Below, one piece after another: positions 1 through 8,592 of a DNA stretch of 64,000 bases. This DNA is from UBA1858 sp965227695 (lineage in GTDB: Bacteria; Pseudomonadota; Gammaproteobacteria; UBA4575), in NCBI GenBank assembly GCA_965227695.1, contig OZ245760.1, positions 1,984,001 to 2,048,000 on the forward strand, given 5' to 3'. Below the pieces are notes generated by a model, which searched no databases, was not told where the DNA came from, and saw only the letters and a program-made list of their open reading frames with translations. The first letter of the stretch is position 1, and each line of letters begins with the position of its first letter. The translations under genes were made by a program, and so were the position numbers.

Positions 1-2
1 TA

Positions 3-275
3 AAAGAGTCATTTTTTGCGCAGAGTCCGGAAGATATAGATAGACAGGCAAACGAATTTGTCGCACGTTTTTCAGAAGAATATAATTTAAAATCTCATAC
101 AATTACCCCCTCACGCTGGTGGTTTGAGTCTGAAGATAAAATGTTTAGTGAAGGTGAAATTGAACTAAGGCCAATGGTTTATCATGCCATGGAGAAATTA
201 CATAATAGTGATAAAGATACAACGATTGAGTTTGTTGCAGTGAATGTCAAGGATGCAAAATTAACCAATAATTGA
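3..275 (+). CDS. Hypothetical protein, 5' end outside the window
   Basis: An open frame runs from the window edge to a TGA at 273-275, giving the last 90 residues of a protein. The stretch is charged and soluble, contains a Trp-Trp pair (SRWWFES) and no membrane segment. I do not recognise the family. The reading frame is the only long one on this strand here and has ordinary codon use, so it is probably the tail of a real gene whose start lies upstream. Confidence 0.55.
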   Translation, partial: KESFFAQSPEDIDRQANEFVARFSEEYNLKSHTITPSRWWFESEDKMFSEGEIELRPMVYHAMEKLHNSDKDTTIEFVAVNVKDAKLTNN

Positions 276-316
276 TATTGATTAATTAATAAAATATAAC
301 ATACGCAATATGATAT

Positions 317-601
317 TTAAGTATGGCAAACTACACTACATATTGATTTTTTTAATTTGCTATCAATCTCTCTATCAGGTGAGAAGTACTTTTTCATGAT
401 TGTCAGGTTATACAGCTCAGATATTCTATACATATGCCAACCTGCATTATTCGCTGAAAATTCCCATGCAATAAGGGACAATTCATTTTTATTATTGTAG
501 CCAAGAATATATGGCTCAACAATACATGTGTTACTTTCATAATTGAAAGATAATAGTGACTTATCACTAATTGCAGGACAGATATCATCTTCTGTATACA
601 T
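317..601 (-). CDS. Small WYL-like protein, 94 aa
   Basis: The 94-residue product resembles the ligand-binding half of WYL-domain proteins: a beta-strand region with VEPYILGYNNKNE, followed by a Trp-containing strand and a final segment around KKYFSPDREID. WYL domains usually follow a helix-turn-helix, which is absent here, so this would be a stand-alone sensor-like domain. A purine-rich AAAGG lies before the ATG on the minus strand. The family call is by motif shape only. The gene is convergent with the partial gene on its left. Confidence 0.5.
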   Translation of the reverse strand: MYTEDDICPAISDKSLLSFNYESNTCIVEPYILGYNNKNELSLIAWEFSANNAGWHMYRISELYNLTIMKKYFSPDREIDSKLKKSICSVVCHT

Positions 602-822
602 CTAACTTACCTTTCCCTGAATTAATTATTGCTCTATTACTGACGCAAATAAATCGTTAACCATGACACTATCTATATTGAGATTACAAATTCAGCATCA
701 GTTCTTTGTTAGTGAATATCTATTAGATTTGGTTAAAATTATACAACACTAATTCAGAATTAATGGTGATTTTATATAATCTTATTATTAATAAAATCAG
801 AACTTTTATAATCTATTAATCT

Positions 823-838
823 TGGTTCGATTATTGCA
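823..838 (+). promoter_or_regulatory. Predicted sigma54 promoter (TGGTTCGATTATTGCA)
   Basis: The -24 GG (824-825) and -12 GC (836-837) are separated by exactly ten bases, and the -12 box reads TTGCA as in the consensus. Transcription would begin near 849, about 36 bases before the Pro-rich gene. This supports that small gene as real and would place the following Rho_N-like gene and flavin disulfide reductase in the same transcript. Confidence 0.6.
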
Positions 839-884
839 TAAAGTCACATATAACGTATAAAACCTAATTAATGGCTTTAAGACT

Positions 885-1172
885 ATGATCGTACTGTTGT
901 ATCAAACTATGCTATTCACCGAACATCCCGCTGAAGAACCAGAACCATTGACTCCACCACCAAGCCATCCCAATGATCCCGATCCGAAGCCACCTGATCA
1001 GCCGCCTGGTTATCCTGGAGATCCTGAGCCCGAGCCACTGAATCCCCCGCCTGAAAATCCACCAGACTACCCGGGAGACCCAAACCCTGAGCCTGATAAA
1101 ATACCACCGGACAGTGAGCCACAACCACCAATACATGAACCCGACCCTAAAAGACCAAAACGAATAACTTGA
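885..1172 (+). CDS. Proline-rich repeat protein, 95 aa
   Basis: The product is about 40 percent proline after residue 15 and is built from an imperfect repeat, PGDPEPEP / PGDPNPEP, alternating with PPP blocks; Asp, Glu and Lys supply the rest. It would be extended and disordered. An alternative start is the ATG at 909. No strong ribosome binding site is visible, but a sigma54-type promoter lies just upstream and the next gene follows after 21 bases. The function is unknown; a spacer or envelope-associated role would be a guess. Confidence 0.5.
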   Translation: MIVLLYQTMLFTEHPAEEPEPLTPPPSHPNDPDPKPPDQPPGYPGDPEPEPLNPPPENPPDYPGDPNPEPDKIPPDSEPQPPIHEPDPKRPKRIT

Positions 1173-1193
1173 ATATTCTAAAAGCGAGATCTA

Positions 1194-1496
1194 ATGTCTA
1201 TTAAATGGAGAAATAAGGATGAACGTCAATTTAAACATATAAAAAATTCGCTAATTAATGATGATAAAACTAGCGAGCAAGCAAATGAGATCGCGGCTCG
1301 TATAGTCAACAAACAACGAAGGAAGGAAGGGGTCACAAATAATATTACTACTCTTGGAACAGGTAACCCGTATACCAGTTTAGAAGAACGGTCAAAACGT
1401 GAACTCTATAATCGGGCGAAACAGCTTAATATAGATGGACGCAGTAAGCTAAATAAAAAAGAACTAATAGCGGCTATCCGTCAGAATCAGGGATAA
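1194..1496 (+). CDS. Rho N-terminal-like (SAP-type) small basic protein, 100 aa
   Basis: The basic protein of 100 residues ends in a helix-extended loop-helix of the Rho termination factor N-terminal type (residues about 63-96: SKRELYNRAKQLNIDG, then LNKKELIAAIR). The N-terminal half is Lys/Arg rich with conserved-looking EIAARIVNKQRRKEG. Such small proteins are commonly annotated as plasmid-stabilisation or Rho_N proteins and probably bind nucleic acid. It lies between the Pro-rich gene and the flavin disulfide reductase on the same strand, 42 bases before the latter's preferred ATG. Confidence 0.7.
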   Translation: MSIKWRNKDERQFKHIKNSLINDDKTSEQANEIAARIVNKQRRKEGVTNNITTLGTGNPYTSLEERSKRELYNRAKQLNIDGRSKLNKKELIAAIRQNQG

Positions 1497-1538
1497 TGCC
1501 AAGTGAAAAGTCATTCAGCAAATAATGGTAGATATGAA

Positions 1539-2927
1539 ATGAATACTATAGCCACCGATATAGCTATCATTGGTGCAGGAACTGCCGGTTTAAGCGCTTT
1601 GAAGGAAATTACTCGATCTGACAGAGAGTGGCGACTCATCGAATCAGGAAAACATGGCACAATGTGCGCTCAAACAGGCTGCATGCCCTCAAAACTTTTA
1701 ATTGCAGGTGCTGATGTCATGCATGCGATTAATGAAGCACATCTTTTTGGTATTGAGGTAACGAATAATAATATTGATACTTCAAAAGTTCTTAATCGTG
1801 TCAGGTCAGAGCGTGACAGATTTGTATCATCGGTGAATGAATATATAGACAACCTTCCTAATAAAAATATAATATCGGGTCATGCACAATTTATTGATGA
1901 CAATACAATTCGAGTAGGTAACCATACGACAATCAAGGCTGATGTTTTTATTATCGCAACTGGCAGCCGTGCAAGTATACCACCACCATTTGATTCCATA
2001 CAAAGCAATCGTATTTTACTAAATGATGATATTTTTGAACTTAAAACCCTACCTAAAAGTCTGGCAGTGATCGGGACTGGTAATATTGGTATTGAATTAG
2101 GACAGGCTTTATCACGTCTTGATGTGGATGTGGTATTTTTTGACCAGTCATCAGAAATCGCCAATAGTGTTGATCCAAATGTTCTGGAAATCGTGTATAA
2201 AACATTTAGACATGAAATGGAAATTAATACTAATGTCGAAATAACAATGGTCGAAGATTTTTCAGATACTCTCTCGATTCACTGGAAAGATGCTTCACAT
2301 AATAGTCATAAAGAAGTATTTGAGAATATATTAATTGCAACAGGTCGCAAATCCACAATAGATACCATCAATCTGGAGGCGCTTGGAATTGAACAAGAGA
2401 ATTTTAATAATTTATGGAACTCTAACACCACACAATTGGGTAATTTACCTATATTCATTGCAGGTGATGCAAACAACTTTCGACCGCTACTTCATGAAGC
2501 ATCTAATGAAGGGAAAATTGCTGGCAAAAATGCATTAGCCTACCCTAATGTTGTTGAATATTCACGATATACTCCACTCTCAATTACATTCACAGACCCA
2601 CAAATAGCTCAGGTTGGTGAGGTGTTTTCTAATATTGATTTTAGTCAAGTCGAAATTGGTCAATCACTATTTGACGACCAGGGCAGAGCTCGAATCATGA
2701 ATAAAAATAAAGGAATTATCAGATTATATGGTTGTAAAAACACAGGTGTTCTCATTGCAGCGGAATTGTTTACCCCACACGCCGAGCATATGGCTCATCT
2801 TTTATCTTGGTCTATTCAACAAAAGCTAACAGTTCAAAACCTGTTAAAAATGCCAATCTATCATCCTGTGTTAGAAGAAGGGCTGAGATCTGCCTTAGCT
2901 GAACTCATGGAGAAACTGAATCTTTGA
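1539..2927 (+). CDS. Dihydrolipoyl dehydrogenase-like pyridine nucleotide-disulfide reductase
   Basis: This is a class I FAD disulfide reductase of 462 residues from the ATG at 1539; an in-frame GTG at 1503 would add twelve poorly fitting residues. It has an N-terminal dinucleotide fold (IGAGTAG), the redox pair in MCAQTGCMPSK, a second NAD(P) fold (IGTGNIGIE), the FAD motif FIAGDAN and a C-terminal His-Glu pair in HPVLEEG. Lipoamide dehydrogenase, mercuric reductase and soluble transhydrogenase share this layout. No E1/E2 dehydrogenase genes are adjacent, so the disulfide substrate is open. A second, longer Lpd lies at 39.6 kb. Confidence 0.85.
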   Translation: MNTIATDIAIIGAGTAGLSALKEITRSDREWRLIESGKHGTMCAQTGCMPSKLLIAGADVMHAINEAHLFGIEVTNNNIDTSKVLNRVRSERDRFVSSVNEYIDNLPNKNIISGHAQFIDDNTIRVGNHTTIKADVFIIATGSRASIPPPFDSIQSNRILLNDDIFELKTLPKSLAVIGTGNIGIELGQALSRLDVDVVFFDQSSEIANSVDPNVLEIVYKTFRHEMEINTNVEITMVEDFSDTLSIHWKDASHNSHKEVFENILIATGRKSTIDTINLEALGIEQENFNNLWNSNTTQLGNLPIFIAGDANNFRPLLHEASNEGKIAGKNALAYPNVVEYSRYTPLSITFTDPQIAQVGEVFSNIDFSQVEIGQSLFDDQGRARIMNKNKGIIRLYGCKNTGVLIAAELFTPHAEHMAHLLSWSIQQKLTVQNLLKMPIYHPVLEEGLRSALAELMEKLNL

Positions 2928-3095
2928 TATAATTCTTATTTAGAATGAGTGAAGTCTAGAAAACTATAAAATTTGGTTCATATTATATTTATCATGGATA
3001 CATTAATAGATTTTATAGAAATATTCATTACTTATATACATAAAAGTTTTGTCATTAAAATCCCGGTTTAATTCTTATCAACTAAGGAGTTTTTT

Positions 3096-4301
3096 ATTAA
3101 GCTTGCAATCCTCTCATGTGGACCGAATTCATACAGCACCCGTCGCTTTAAAGAAGCCGCACTAAATCGTAATCACGAGGTTAAAATACTTGATACACTG
3201 AAGTTTGCCATTGACTTACAAAAAAGCAGTCCAAATCTTTATTATAGACAGAAAATATTAAGTGACTATGATGCAGTACTTCCAAGAATTGGTGCTTCTA
3301 TCACTTATTTTGGTACAGCCGTAGTCAGACAGTTTCAGGAAATGGATGTGTTTTGTGCCAATACAGCACATGGCATTATAAACTCGCGAGATAAACTTCG
3401 CAGCCTACAAATCCTGAGCAGACATCATATCGGAATACCCCGAACTGCATTTGTAAGAGATAGAAAAGACGTAATACCTGCAATAGAGAGTGTGGGCGGA
3501 GCTCCGGTTATAATTAAATTAATTGAAGGAACTCAAGGCATTGGTGTTTTATTAGCAGAATCGATGAAAACAGCTGAATCAATCATTGAATTATTACAAA
3601 GCCAGAAGCAAAATGTATTAGTACAAAAGTTTGTTGCTGAAAGCAAAGGAAAAGACATCCGTGCATTTGTTGTAGGTGACCGTGTAGTTGCTGCGATGAG
3701 AAGAATTGCACAAGGTCAGGAGTTTCGTAGCAATGTTCATCGCGGGGGCATCTCAGAAGCAGTTGAATTAGACCACCAATATAAAGAAACCGCTGTGCGA
3801 GCTGCACAGATTCTTGGCCTTCAGGTAGCTGGTGTCGATATACTTGAGGGTAAAAATGGCCCACAAATCATGGAAGTAAATTCATCCCCGGGGCTCGAGG
3901 CAATTGAGACCTGTACTGACCTGGATGTTGCAGGAGCAGTGATCGACTATATCTCTGCACAAGTAGATTTTCCAGAAATTGATATAAGGCAAAGATTAAC
4001 AGTGAGTAAAGGTTATGGAGTAAGTGAAATCTATATTCCTGAAGGCTCTAATTTTATCGGCAATACAATCGGTGACAATATACACTCTGAGAAAGACATT
4101 AACGTACTTACCCTTTACCGTGGGAATAAGATAATTCCAAACCCAAAAAGAGATCGAATCCTGGAAGCTGATGATAAACTTTTATGTTTTGGCAAGTTGG
4201 AGTCGATGCGTGAAATGATACCTGCAAAAACACGACGCCGCAGAAGGCCTGAGGTGATGGAATTGCATACTGAGGAATCTATTGAAGATGATTCGATATA
4301 G
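3096..4301 (+). CDS. rimK: RimK-family ATP-grasp glutamate ligase with C-terminal TrkA-C-like domain, ATT start
   Basis: Family alignment places the N-terminus at KLAILSCGPNSYSTRR, equivalent to the MKIAILS start of E. coli RimK. The only initiation-like codon there is ATT at 3096, seven bases after a perfect TAAGGAG; no in-frame ATG, GTG or TTG lies nearby. The next ATG (3342) would delete the first 82 residues, including conserved PRIGASITYFGTAVVRQF. RimK adds glutamates to ribosomal protein S6 or to itself. After the ATP-grasp core (to about residue 295, with MEVNSSPGLE) comes an extra ~70-residue domain like TrkA-C (EIYIPEGSNFIG ... LEADDKLLCFG) and an acidic tail. The neighbouring desuccinylase-like gene follows after 33 bases. 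Confidence 0.88.
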   Translation: MKLAILSCGPNSYSTRRFKEAALNRNHEVKILDTLKFAIDLQKSSPNLYYRQKILSDYDAVLPRIGASITYFGTAVVRQFQEMDVFCANTAHGIINSRDKLRSLQILSRHHIGIPRTAFVRDRKDVIPAIESVGGAPVIIKLIEGTQGIGVLLAESMKTAESIIELLQSQKQNVLVQKFVAESKGKDIRAFVVGDRVVAAMRRIAQGQEFRSNVHRGGISEAVELDHQYKETAVRAAQILGLQVAGVDILEGKNGPQIMEVNSSPGLEAIETCTDLDVAGAVIDYISAQVDFPEIDIRQRLTVSKGYGVSEIYIPEGSNFIGNTIGDNIHSEKDINVLTLYRGNKIIPNPKRDRILEADDKLLCFGKLESMREMIPAKTRRRRRPEVMELHTEESIEDDSI

Positions 4302-4334
4302 TATAAATCGTCATAGCATTTTAAAATAAGCAAG

Positions 4335-5381
4335 GTGATATCTAAAAATTTACAACGAAACACAGCTTTTACTATAGCAGATCATGTTATAGAACCAGGA
4401 AACCGCCTGAAGTTCGACCTTCCCTCTGCTAATTTATATACGCATACACCACTTAATATGCCCATTGAGATCATCCATGGAAGATACTATGGACCAGTAC
4501 TGCTCATTTGCGCAGCCATTCATGGTGATGAACTGAATGGCGTTGAAATAATACGCCGCTTACGAGATATACGTGAACTAGATAAATTACATGGCACTAT
4601 CATACTTGTACCAGTAGTGAATCTGTTTGGTTATATACATCAATCACGCTACCTTCCGGACCGTCGTGATTTAAATCGATGCTTTCCAGGCAGCGAAAAA
4701 GGATCTATTGCTTCCCGTGTAGCATATAAGTTTTTTGATGAAATAGTCAAACATTCAACTCACATTATAGATTTACATACTGCGGCTATTAATCGACATA
4801 ATCTTCCTCAGATCAGAGCTGCTTTGAACGAACCGGAAGTTGATAAACTGGCAAGAGGCTTTTCTATTCCTTTAATTATCAATTCAGAACTTATAGAAAA
4901 TAGCCTTCGATATGAAGCTGGTAAAATCGGCATACCTGTTATCACCTATGAAGCAGGTGAAGCACTCAGACTATGTGAACAATCAATCGTAACCGGTGTA
5001 CGTGGCATATTAAGTGTAATGAGAACATTATACATGTTACCCAAAAGAGCGAATAAACCTGTAAAATCATCTCCTTACATTGCCAAGTCAAGTACATGGT
5101 ATCGTGCTTCAATCGATGGCATGTTCCGTCCGCTTTGCAAACTAGGAAGCCATATTGAAAAAGGTGAAAAAATTGGTGTCATTGCTGCACCATTTTCCTC
5201 CGATGAAGAAATACTTTATGCGCCATCTGATGGTATTATCATTTGTATTAACAAATTACCACTGGTAAACGAAGGTGAAGCTTTATTCCATATTGCCAGA
5301 TTTTCTGAAGCAAGCATTGTTGAGGAGCAAATAGCTTCTCATCAGAATACTATTCAGGATGACCGTCTATTTGAATCATAA
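4335..5381 (+). CDS. Succinylglutamate desuccinylase / aspartoacylase family zinc hydrolase
   Basis: The 348-residue protein belongs to the AstE/AspA M14-like family. Zinc ligands are visible in HGDELNGVE and DLHT, with the substrate Arg region PDRRDLNRCFPG. The C-terminal third (from about 250) forms a beta-barrel with YRASIDGMFRPLCKLG. It probably starts at GTG 4335 after AGCAAG. Such hydrolases often accompany rimK; here the pair is tightly spaced. It may remove or process glutamate or N-acyl groups, opposite in sense to the ligase. The substrate is inferred only. Confidence 0.85.
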   Translation: MISKNLQRNTAFTIADHVIEPGNRLKFDLPSANLYTHTPLNMPIEIIHGRYYGPVLLICAAIHGDELNGVEIIRRLRDIRELDKLHGTIILVPVVNLFGYIHQSRYLPDRRDLNRCFPGSEKGSIASRVAYKFFDEIVKHSTHIIDLHTAAINRHNLPQIRAALNEPEVDKLARGFSIPLIINSELIENSLRYEAGKIGIPVITYEAGEALRLCEQSIVTGVRGILSVMRTLYMLPKRANKPVKSSPYIAKSSTWYRASIDGMFRPLCKLGSHIEKGEKIGVIAAPFSSDEEILYAPSDGIIICINKLPLVNEGEALFHIARFSEASIVEEQIASHQNTIQDDRLFES

Positions 5382-5565
5382 TTAAAACCTAGAAACTCAT
5401 CCCTGATTGTAGATATTCAATAATTAAATAAAAACTGATCAGTCTTTTTGAAAGTTTTTTTATTATTTAGATTAATCTAATAAAAGCAATAATAACGACT
5501 TAATGACTCAACCAATTTATGCACATATCACTCGAATTATTTTTCATTTAGTTATAAGGTTTTAA

Positions 5566-7104
5566 CTAATCTTCATAAATCCATCTTAGTTCATACAAAT
5601 CTCCTCTTCGATCTTTTGAATTCGTTACCGAACCTTCGTGTCTCAATAAATCAAGTTTACTAATGTCAAGATCCGCAATAAGTGCCATCTCCGTATTAGG
5701 AGTGCTTTCTGCCATTGTTGCATCATGTGGAAATGCAAAATCTGAAGGAGAGTAAACAGCAGACTGCGCATACTGTATGTCGAGATTATCTACTTGTGGG
5801 AGATTACCCACACTACCGCCAATCACAACATAACATTCGTTTTCAATCGCTCTTGCCTGGGCACATCGCTGCACTCTAAGGAACCCATTTTTAGTGTCAG
5901 TCCAAAAAGGTACGAAAAGAATATCCATTTCACTGTGTGCCAGTATTCTTGCCAACTCAGGGAATTCAATGTCATAACAAACAAGGATTCCTATATTACC
6001 GACATCTGACGCCAGAATATTAAGTTTATTCCCACCTTGTATGACCCAGTCACGTCTCTCATGTGGTGTAATATGTATTTTTGGCTGTGAATCAACACTA
6101 CCATCTCTGTGACATAAATAAGCATGATTGTATAGTTTATCATCAATTAATACAGGTAAACTGCCCGCAATTATATTAATATTATAAGAAACAGCAAATC
6201 CTGAAAGCTCTGAAATAATTTGATCAGCATAGGTAGCCAGGAAACGTATTGCTGCGTACTGACTTTTCTCTTCACATAAGCCCATCAGTGGAGCATTGAA
6301 AAATTCGGGAAATAATACGAAATCACACTGATAGTCCGACATCGAATCGACAAAATACTCAACTTGATTAAGCCAGTTTTTAAATGACTCAGCAATGCGC
6401 ATCTGCCATTGAACAATTCCAACCCGGACGACGACCTTGCGTATATCCTCTACCGCAATACCTTCTGGTTCATGTAATATATTGTTCCATTCAAGTAACG
6501 TTGCGAAACCACCAGAACGTCTGTCTTCTGGATTATAGTCTTTCAGAATTCGTTTTACTTCAAATTGATTTGCGAGCTGAAAACTCAATATTGGGTCATA
6601 TATTGCTTTTTGCCTCACTGATTCAATATATTGGGCCGGAGTCAACTTATCGGAATATTTGTGATAGTTGACTATTCTGCCACCGGCCAGAATAGCACGT
6701 AAGTTCAAATTTCCGCATAGTTCTTTGCGTGCATCATATAAGCGACGGCCTAAACGCATACCGCGATAATCCGGATCTACAAAGACATCCAGGCCATAAA
6801 GCGCATCACCATGCGGGTTATGCTGTGCACCTATATTTTTCTCTAAGAGATCACTATAAGTATGTGCCTTGATAAATCGATCATAACTACATCGTAAAGT
6901 AAGAACGGCAGCGACCAGTCGATTATGATCCTCCAAAATAATTTGCCCTTCTGGAAACTGAGTTATAAGTTGTTGGATAAACTCGCTAGACCATGAACCC
7001 CCAATATCAGGGTATACTTTATCCATTAAACATTGAAGCTTATTTATATCTCGACGCTTTAAATTACGAAGATTCAGCTGTAAATTTTGTGGCGGTTCAT
7101 TCAT
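5566..7104 (-). CDS. Bifunctional GNAT acetyltransferase / carbon-nitrogen hydrolase
   Basis: Two domains are fused in 512 residues. Residues about 15-200 are a GNAT fold with the acetyl-CoA loop RGMRLGRRLYDAR (114-126). Residues about 225-505 are a nitrilase-superfamily amidase with the triad Glu267 (LFPEFF), Lys342 (PKIHITPHER) and Cys376 (VCYDIEFPE). This architecture recurs in proteobacteria; its substrate is not established. It is a single-gene unit, ending near the desuccinylase gene in convergent orientation. Together with the amidoligase and glutamine amidotransferase to the right, it adds another amide-chemistry enzyme to the region. Confidence 0.9.
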   Translation of the reverse strand: MNEPPQNLQLNLRNLKRRDINKLQCLMDKVYPDIGGSWSSEFIQQLITQFPEGQIILEDHNRLVAAVLTLRCSYDRFIKAHTYSDLLEKNIGAQHNPHGDALYGLDVFVDPDYRGMRLGRRLYDARKELCGNLNLRAILAGGRIVNYHKYSDKLTPAQYIESVRQKAIYDPILSFQLANQFEVKRILKDYNPEDRRSGGFATLLEWNNILHEPEGIAVEDIRKVVVRVGIVQWQMRIAESFKNWLNQVEYFVDSMSDYQCDFVLFPEFFNAPLMGLCEEKSQYAAIRFLATYADQIISELSGFAVSYNINIIAGSLPVLIDDKLYNHAYLCHRDGSVDSQPKIHITPHERRDWVIQGGNKLNILASDVGNIGILVCYDIEFPELARILAHSEMDILFVPFWTDTKNGFLRVQRCAQARAIENECYVVIGGSVGNLPQVDNLDIQYAQSAVYSPSDFAFPHDATMAESTPNTEMALIADLDISKLDLLRHEGSVTNSKDRRGDLYELRWIYED

Positions 7105-7349
7105 TTTCTTATGCTTAATGAATTTTATCTAGTTTCAGTGCATAGTATTGTTGTTGAATGAGTATTATTACCTAAAAATACTCTTTAGTCATTACTTTGT
7201 GATTTAAAATGCTGTTCATTCCTGCAGTAGTATTTAACGCTCGAGAATGATCTAGTGATAAAATAATTATCTTAAAAATGAATTAAATAAAAATTTTATT
7301 GATATTATTTTACAGTTATTTATTTTCCGATTAGAGATACATACAGATT

Positions 7350-7796
7350 TTGCCAATAATGTTGATACAATACCTTTATTTATTTATCTCTTCATTCATG
7401 GCTGCAACATTCTTGCCCTTTTATTCTGAAATATATCTTTATCTTCTTATAAGGAACGAATTCACACCATTAATAGTATTTATTGTAGCCACAACTGGTA
7501 ACACATTAGGTGCACTGGTAAATTGGAGCTTAGGAAAATACTTACTGATATTCAGAGATAAAAAATGGTTTTATTTCAATCAACGTCAAATTGATAATTC
7601 TCAGAGATGGTATTCAAGGTATGGTATATGGTCATTAATATTTTCCTGGCTTCCACTAGGCGGCGACGCTCTGACATTAATTGCAGGAATAATGCGTGCA
7701 CCCCTGTTAAAGTTTATTTTTTTAGTTGCATTAGGGAAAGGAATTCGTTATGCGGTCGTAATCTACTTTACATTAAACATAGAATTAGCAATGTAG
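7350..7796 (+). CDS. YqaA/DedA-like inner-membrane protein
   Basis: The 148-residue membrane protein has four to five hydrophobic segments and the SNARE-associated/YqaA signature: an N-terminal SFMAATFLPFYSE, GNTLGALVNWSLGKY in the middle and FSWLPLGGDALTLIAGIMR. YqaA proteins are small DedA relatives thought to affect lipid flipping and membrane homeostasis. The start is taken at TTG 7350; ATG 7359 is possible, and neither has a strong ribosome binding site. It stands alone between two minus-strand units. Confidence 0.8.
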   Translation: MPIMLIQYLYLFISSFMAATFLPFYSEIYLYLLIRNEFTPLIVFIVATTGNTLGALVNWSLGKYLLIFRDKKWFYFNQRQIDNSQRWYSRYGIWSLIFSWLPLGGDALTLIAGIMRAPLLKFIFLVALGKGIRYAVVIYFTLNIELAM

Positions 7797-7911
7797 TTAA
7801 TAATATATCTTATTTTTATCAATATACTGCTGTTAATAGTTTAATTTATTAACTCATCAATATTGCATCAAAAGACTAAAAATAAATACTTATATATTAC
7901 ATCTCTAATGA

Positions 7912-8592
7912 CTATATTGCAGATGATACAAAGTCTCGAAATATACGACGCACTAATTTTTTATATATTAAGTATTCAGGGTGCCATTGCACACCAATTA
8001 GGTATTGATCATTCATATCTACCGACTCTATTGCCTGAATTAAACCATACTCTTCTTTAGCAGATATATTAAGATATTGGCCCAATTCATTAATTGCCTG
8101 GCGGTGTAGACTGTTTACTTTAAATGTATGTCTTTTTAAAGTTTTTCGATATAAATAAGTATTTTTATCAAGAAATATTTTTTTTCGATAAAATATTTTT
8201 CCCAATAAAGAATTTACAGGAACAAATTCTTCATAAATACCTGACACATCCTGATGGAGATTGCCACCCAAAACGACATTTATTAATTGTGCTCCACGGC
8301 ATATTCCCAGTATGGGACGATGATTAACCAACATTTTTTTAATGAGTGAAATTTCCATTTGATCTCTTGCATCATCATATAAAAGGTCTTTATGATTATG
8401 TTGACCATAAATAACCGGATTGATATCTGTCCCTCCAGATACAATTAAGCCATCAAGCTCATCAGCATAATAGGATTTTGATGGAATAAGATTCATTGGT
8501 TTGCCACCGACTAAAAGGACAGAGAAATTCAGACATAGCCTCGCGGTATAACCACCTGAATCAGGTCCTGTAATTCCGATTACTGGTTTCAT
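7912..8592 (-). CDS. Class I glutamine amidotransferase, gamma-glutamyl hydrolase (PuuD-like)
   Basis: This is a peptidase C26-type hydrolase of 226 residues. It shows the nucleophile elbow GICRGAQ with Cys98, the family strand LIVSGGTDINP and the His-Glu pair in VQWHPEY (about 204-206). Relatives cleave gamma-glutamyl bonds, as PuuD does for gamma-glutamyl-GABA. Its start codon coincides with the last base of the amidoligase gene upstream, so the two are translationally coupled. Hydrolysis of the bond made by the amidoligase, or ammonia supply to it, are the likely roles. Confidence 0.85.
   Translation of the reverse strand: MKPVIGITGPDSGGYTARLCLNFSVLLVGGKPMNLIPSKSYYADELDGLIVSGGTDINPVIYGQHNHKDLLYDDARDQMEISLIKKMLVNHRPILGICRGAQLINVVLGGNLHQDVSGIYEEFVPVNSLLGKIFYRKKIFLDKNTYLYRKTLKRHTFKVNSLHRQAINELGQYLNISAKEEYGLIQAIESVDMNDQYLIGVQWHPEYLIYKKLVRRIFRDFVSSAI

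Noticed and set aside
912..1136. Minus-strand frame opposite the Pro-rich gene (Trp/Arg rich)
   Set aside because: It is the mirror of a proline-rich gene: complement of CC-rich codons gives Trp, Arg and Gly. No start signals.
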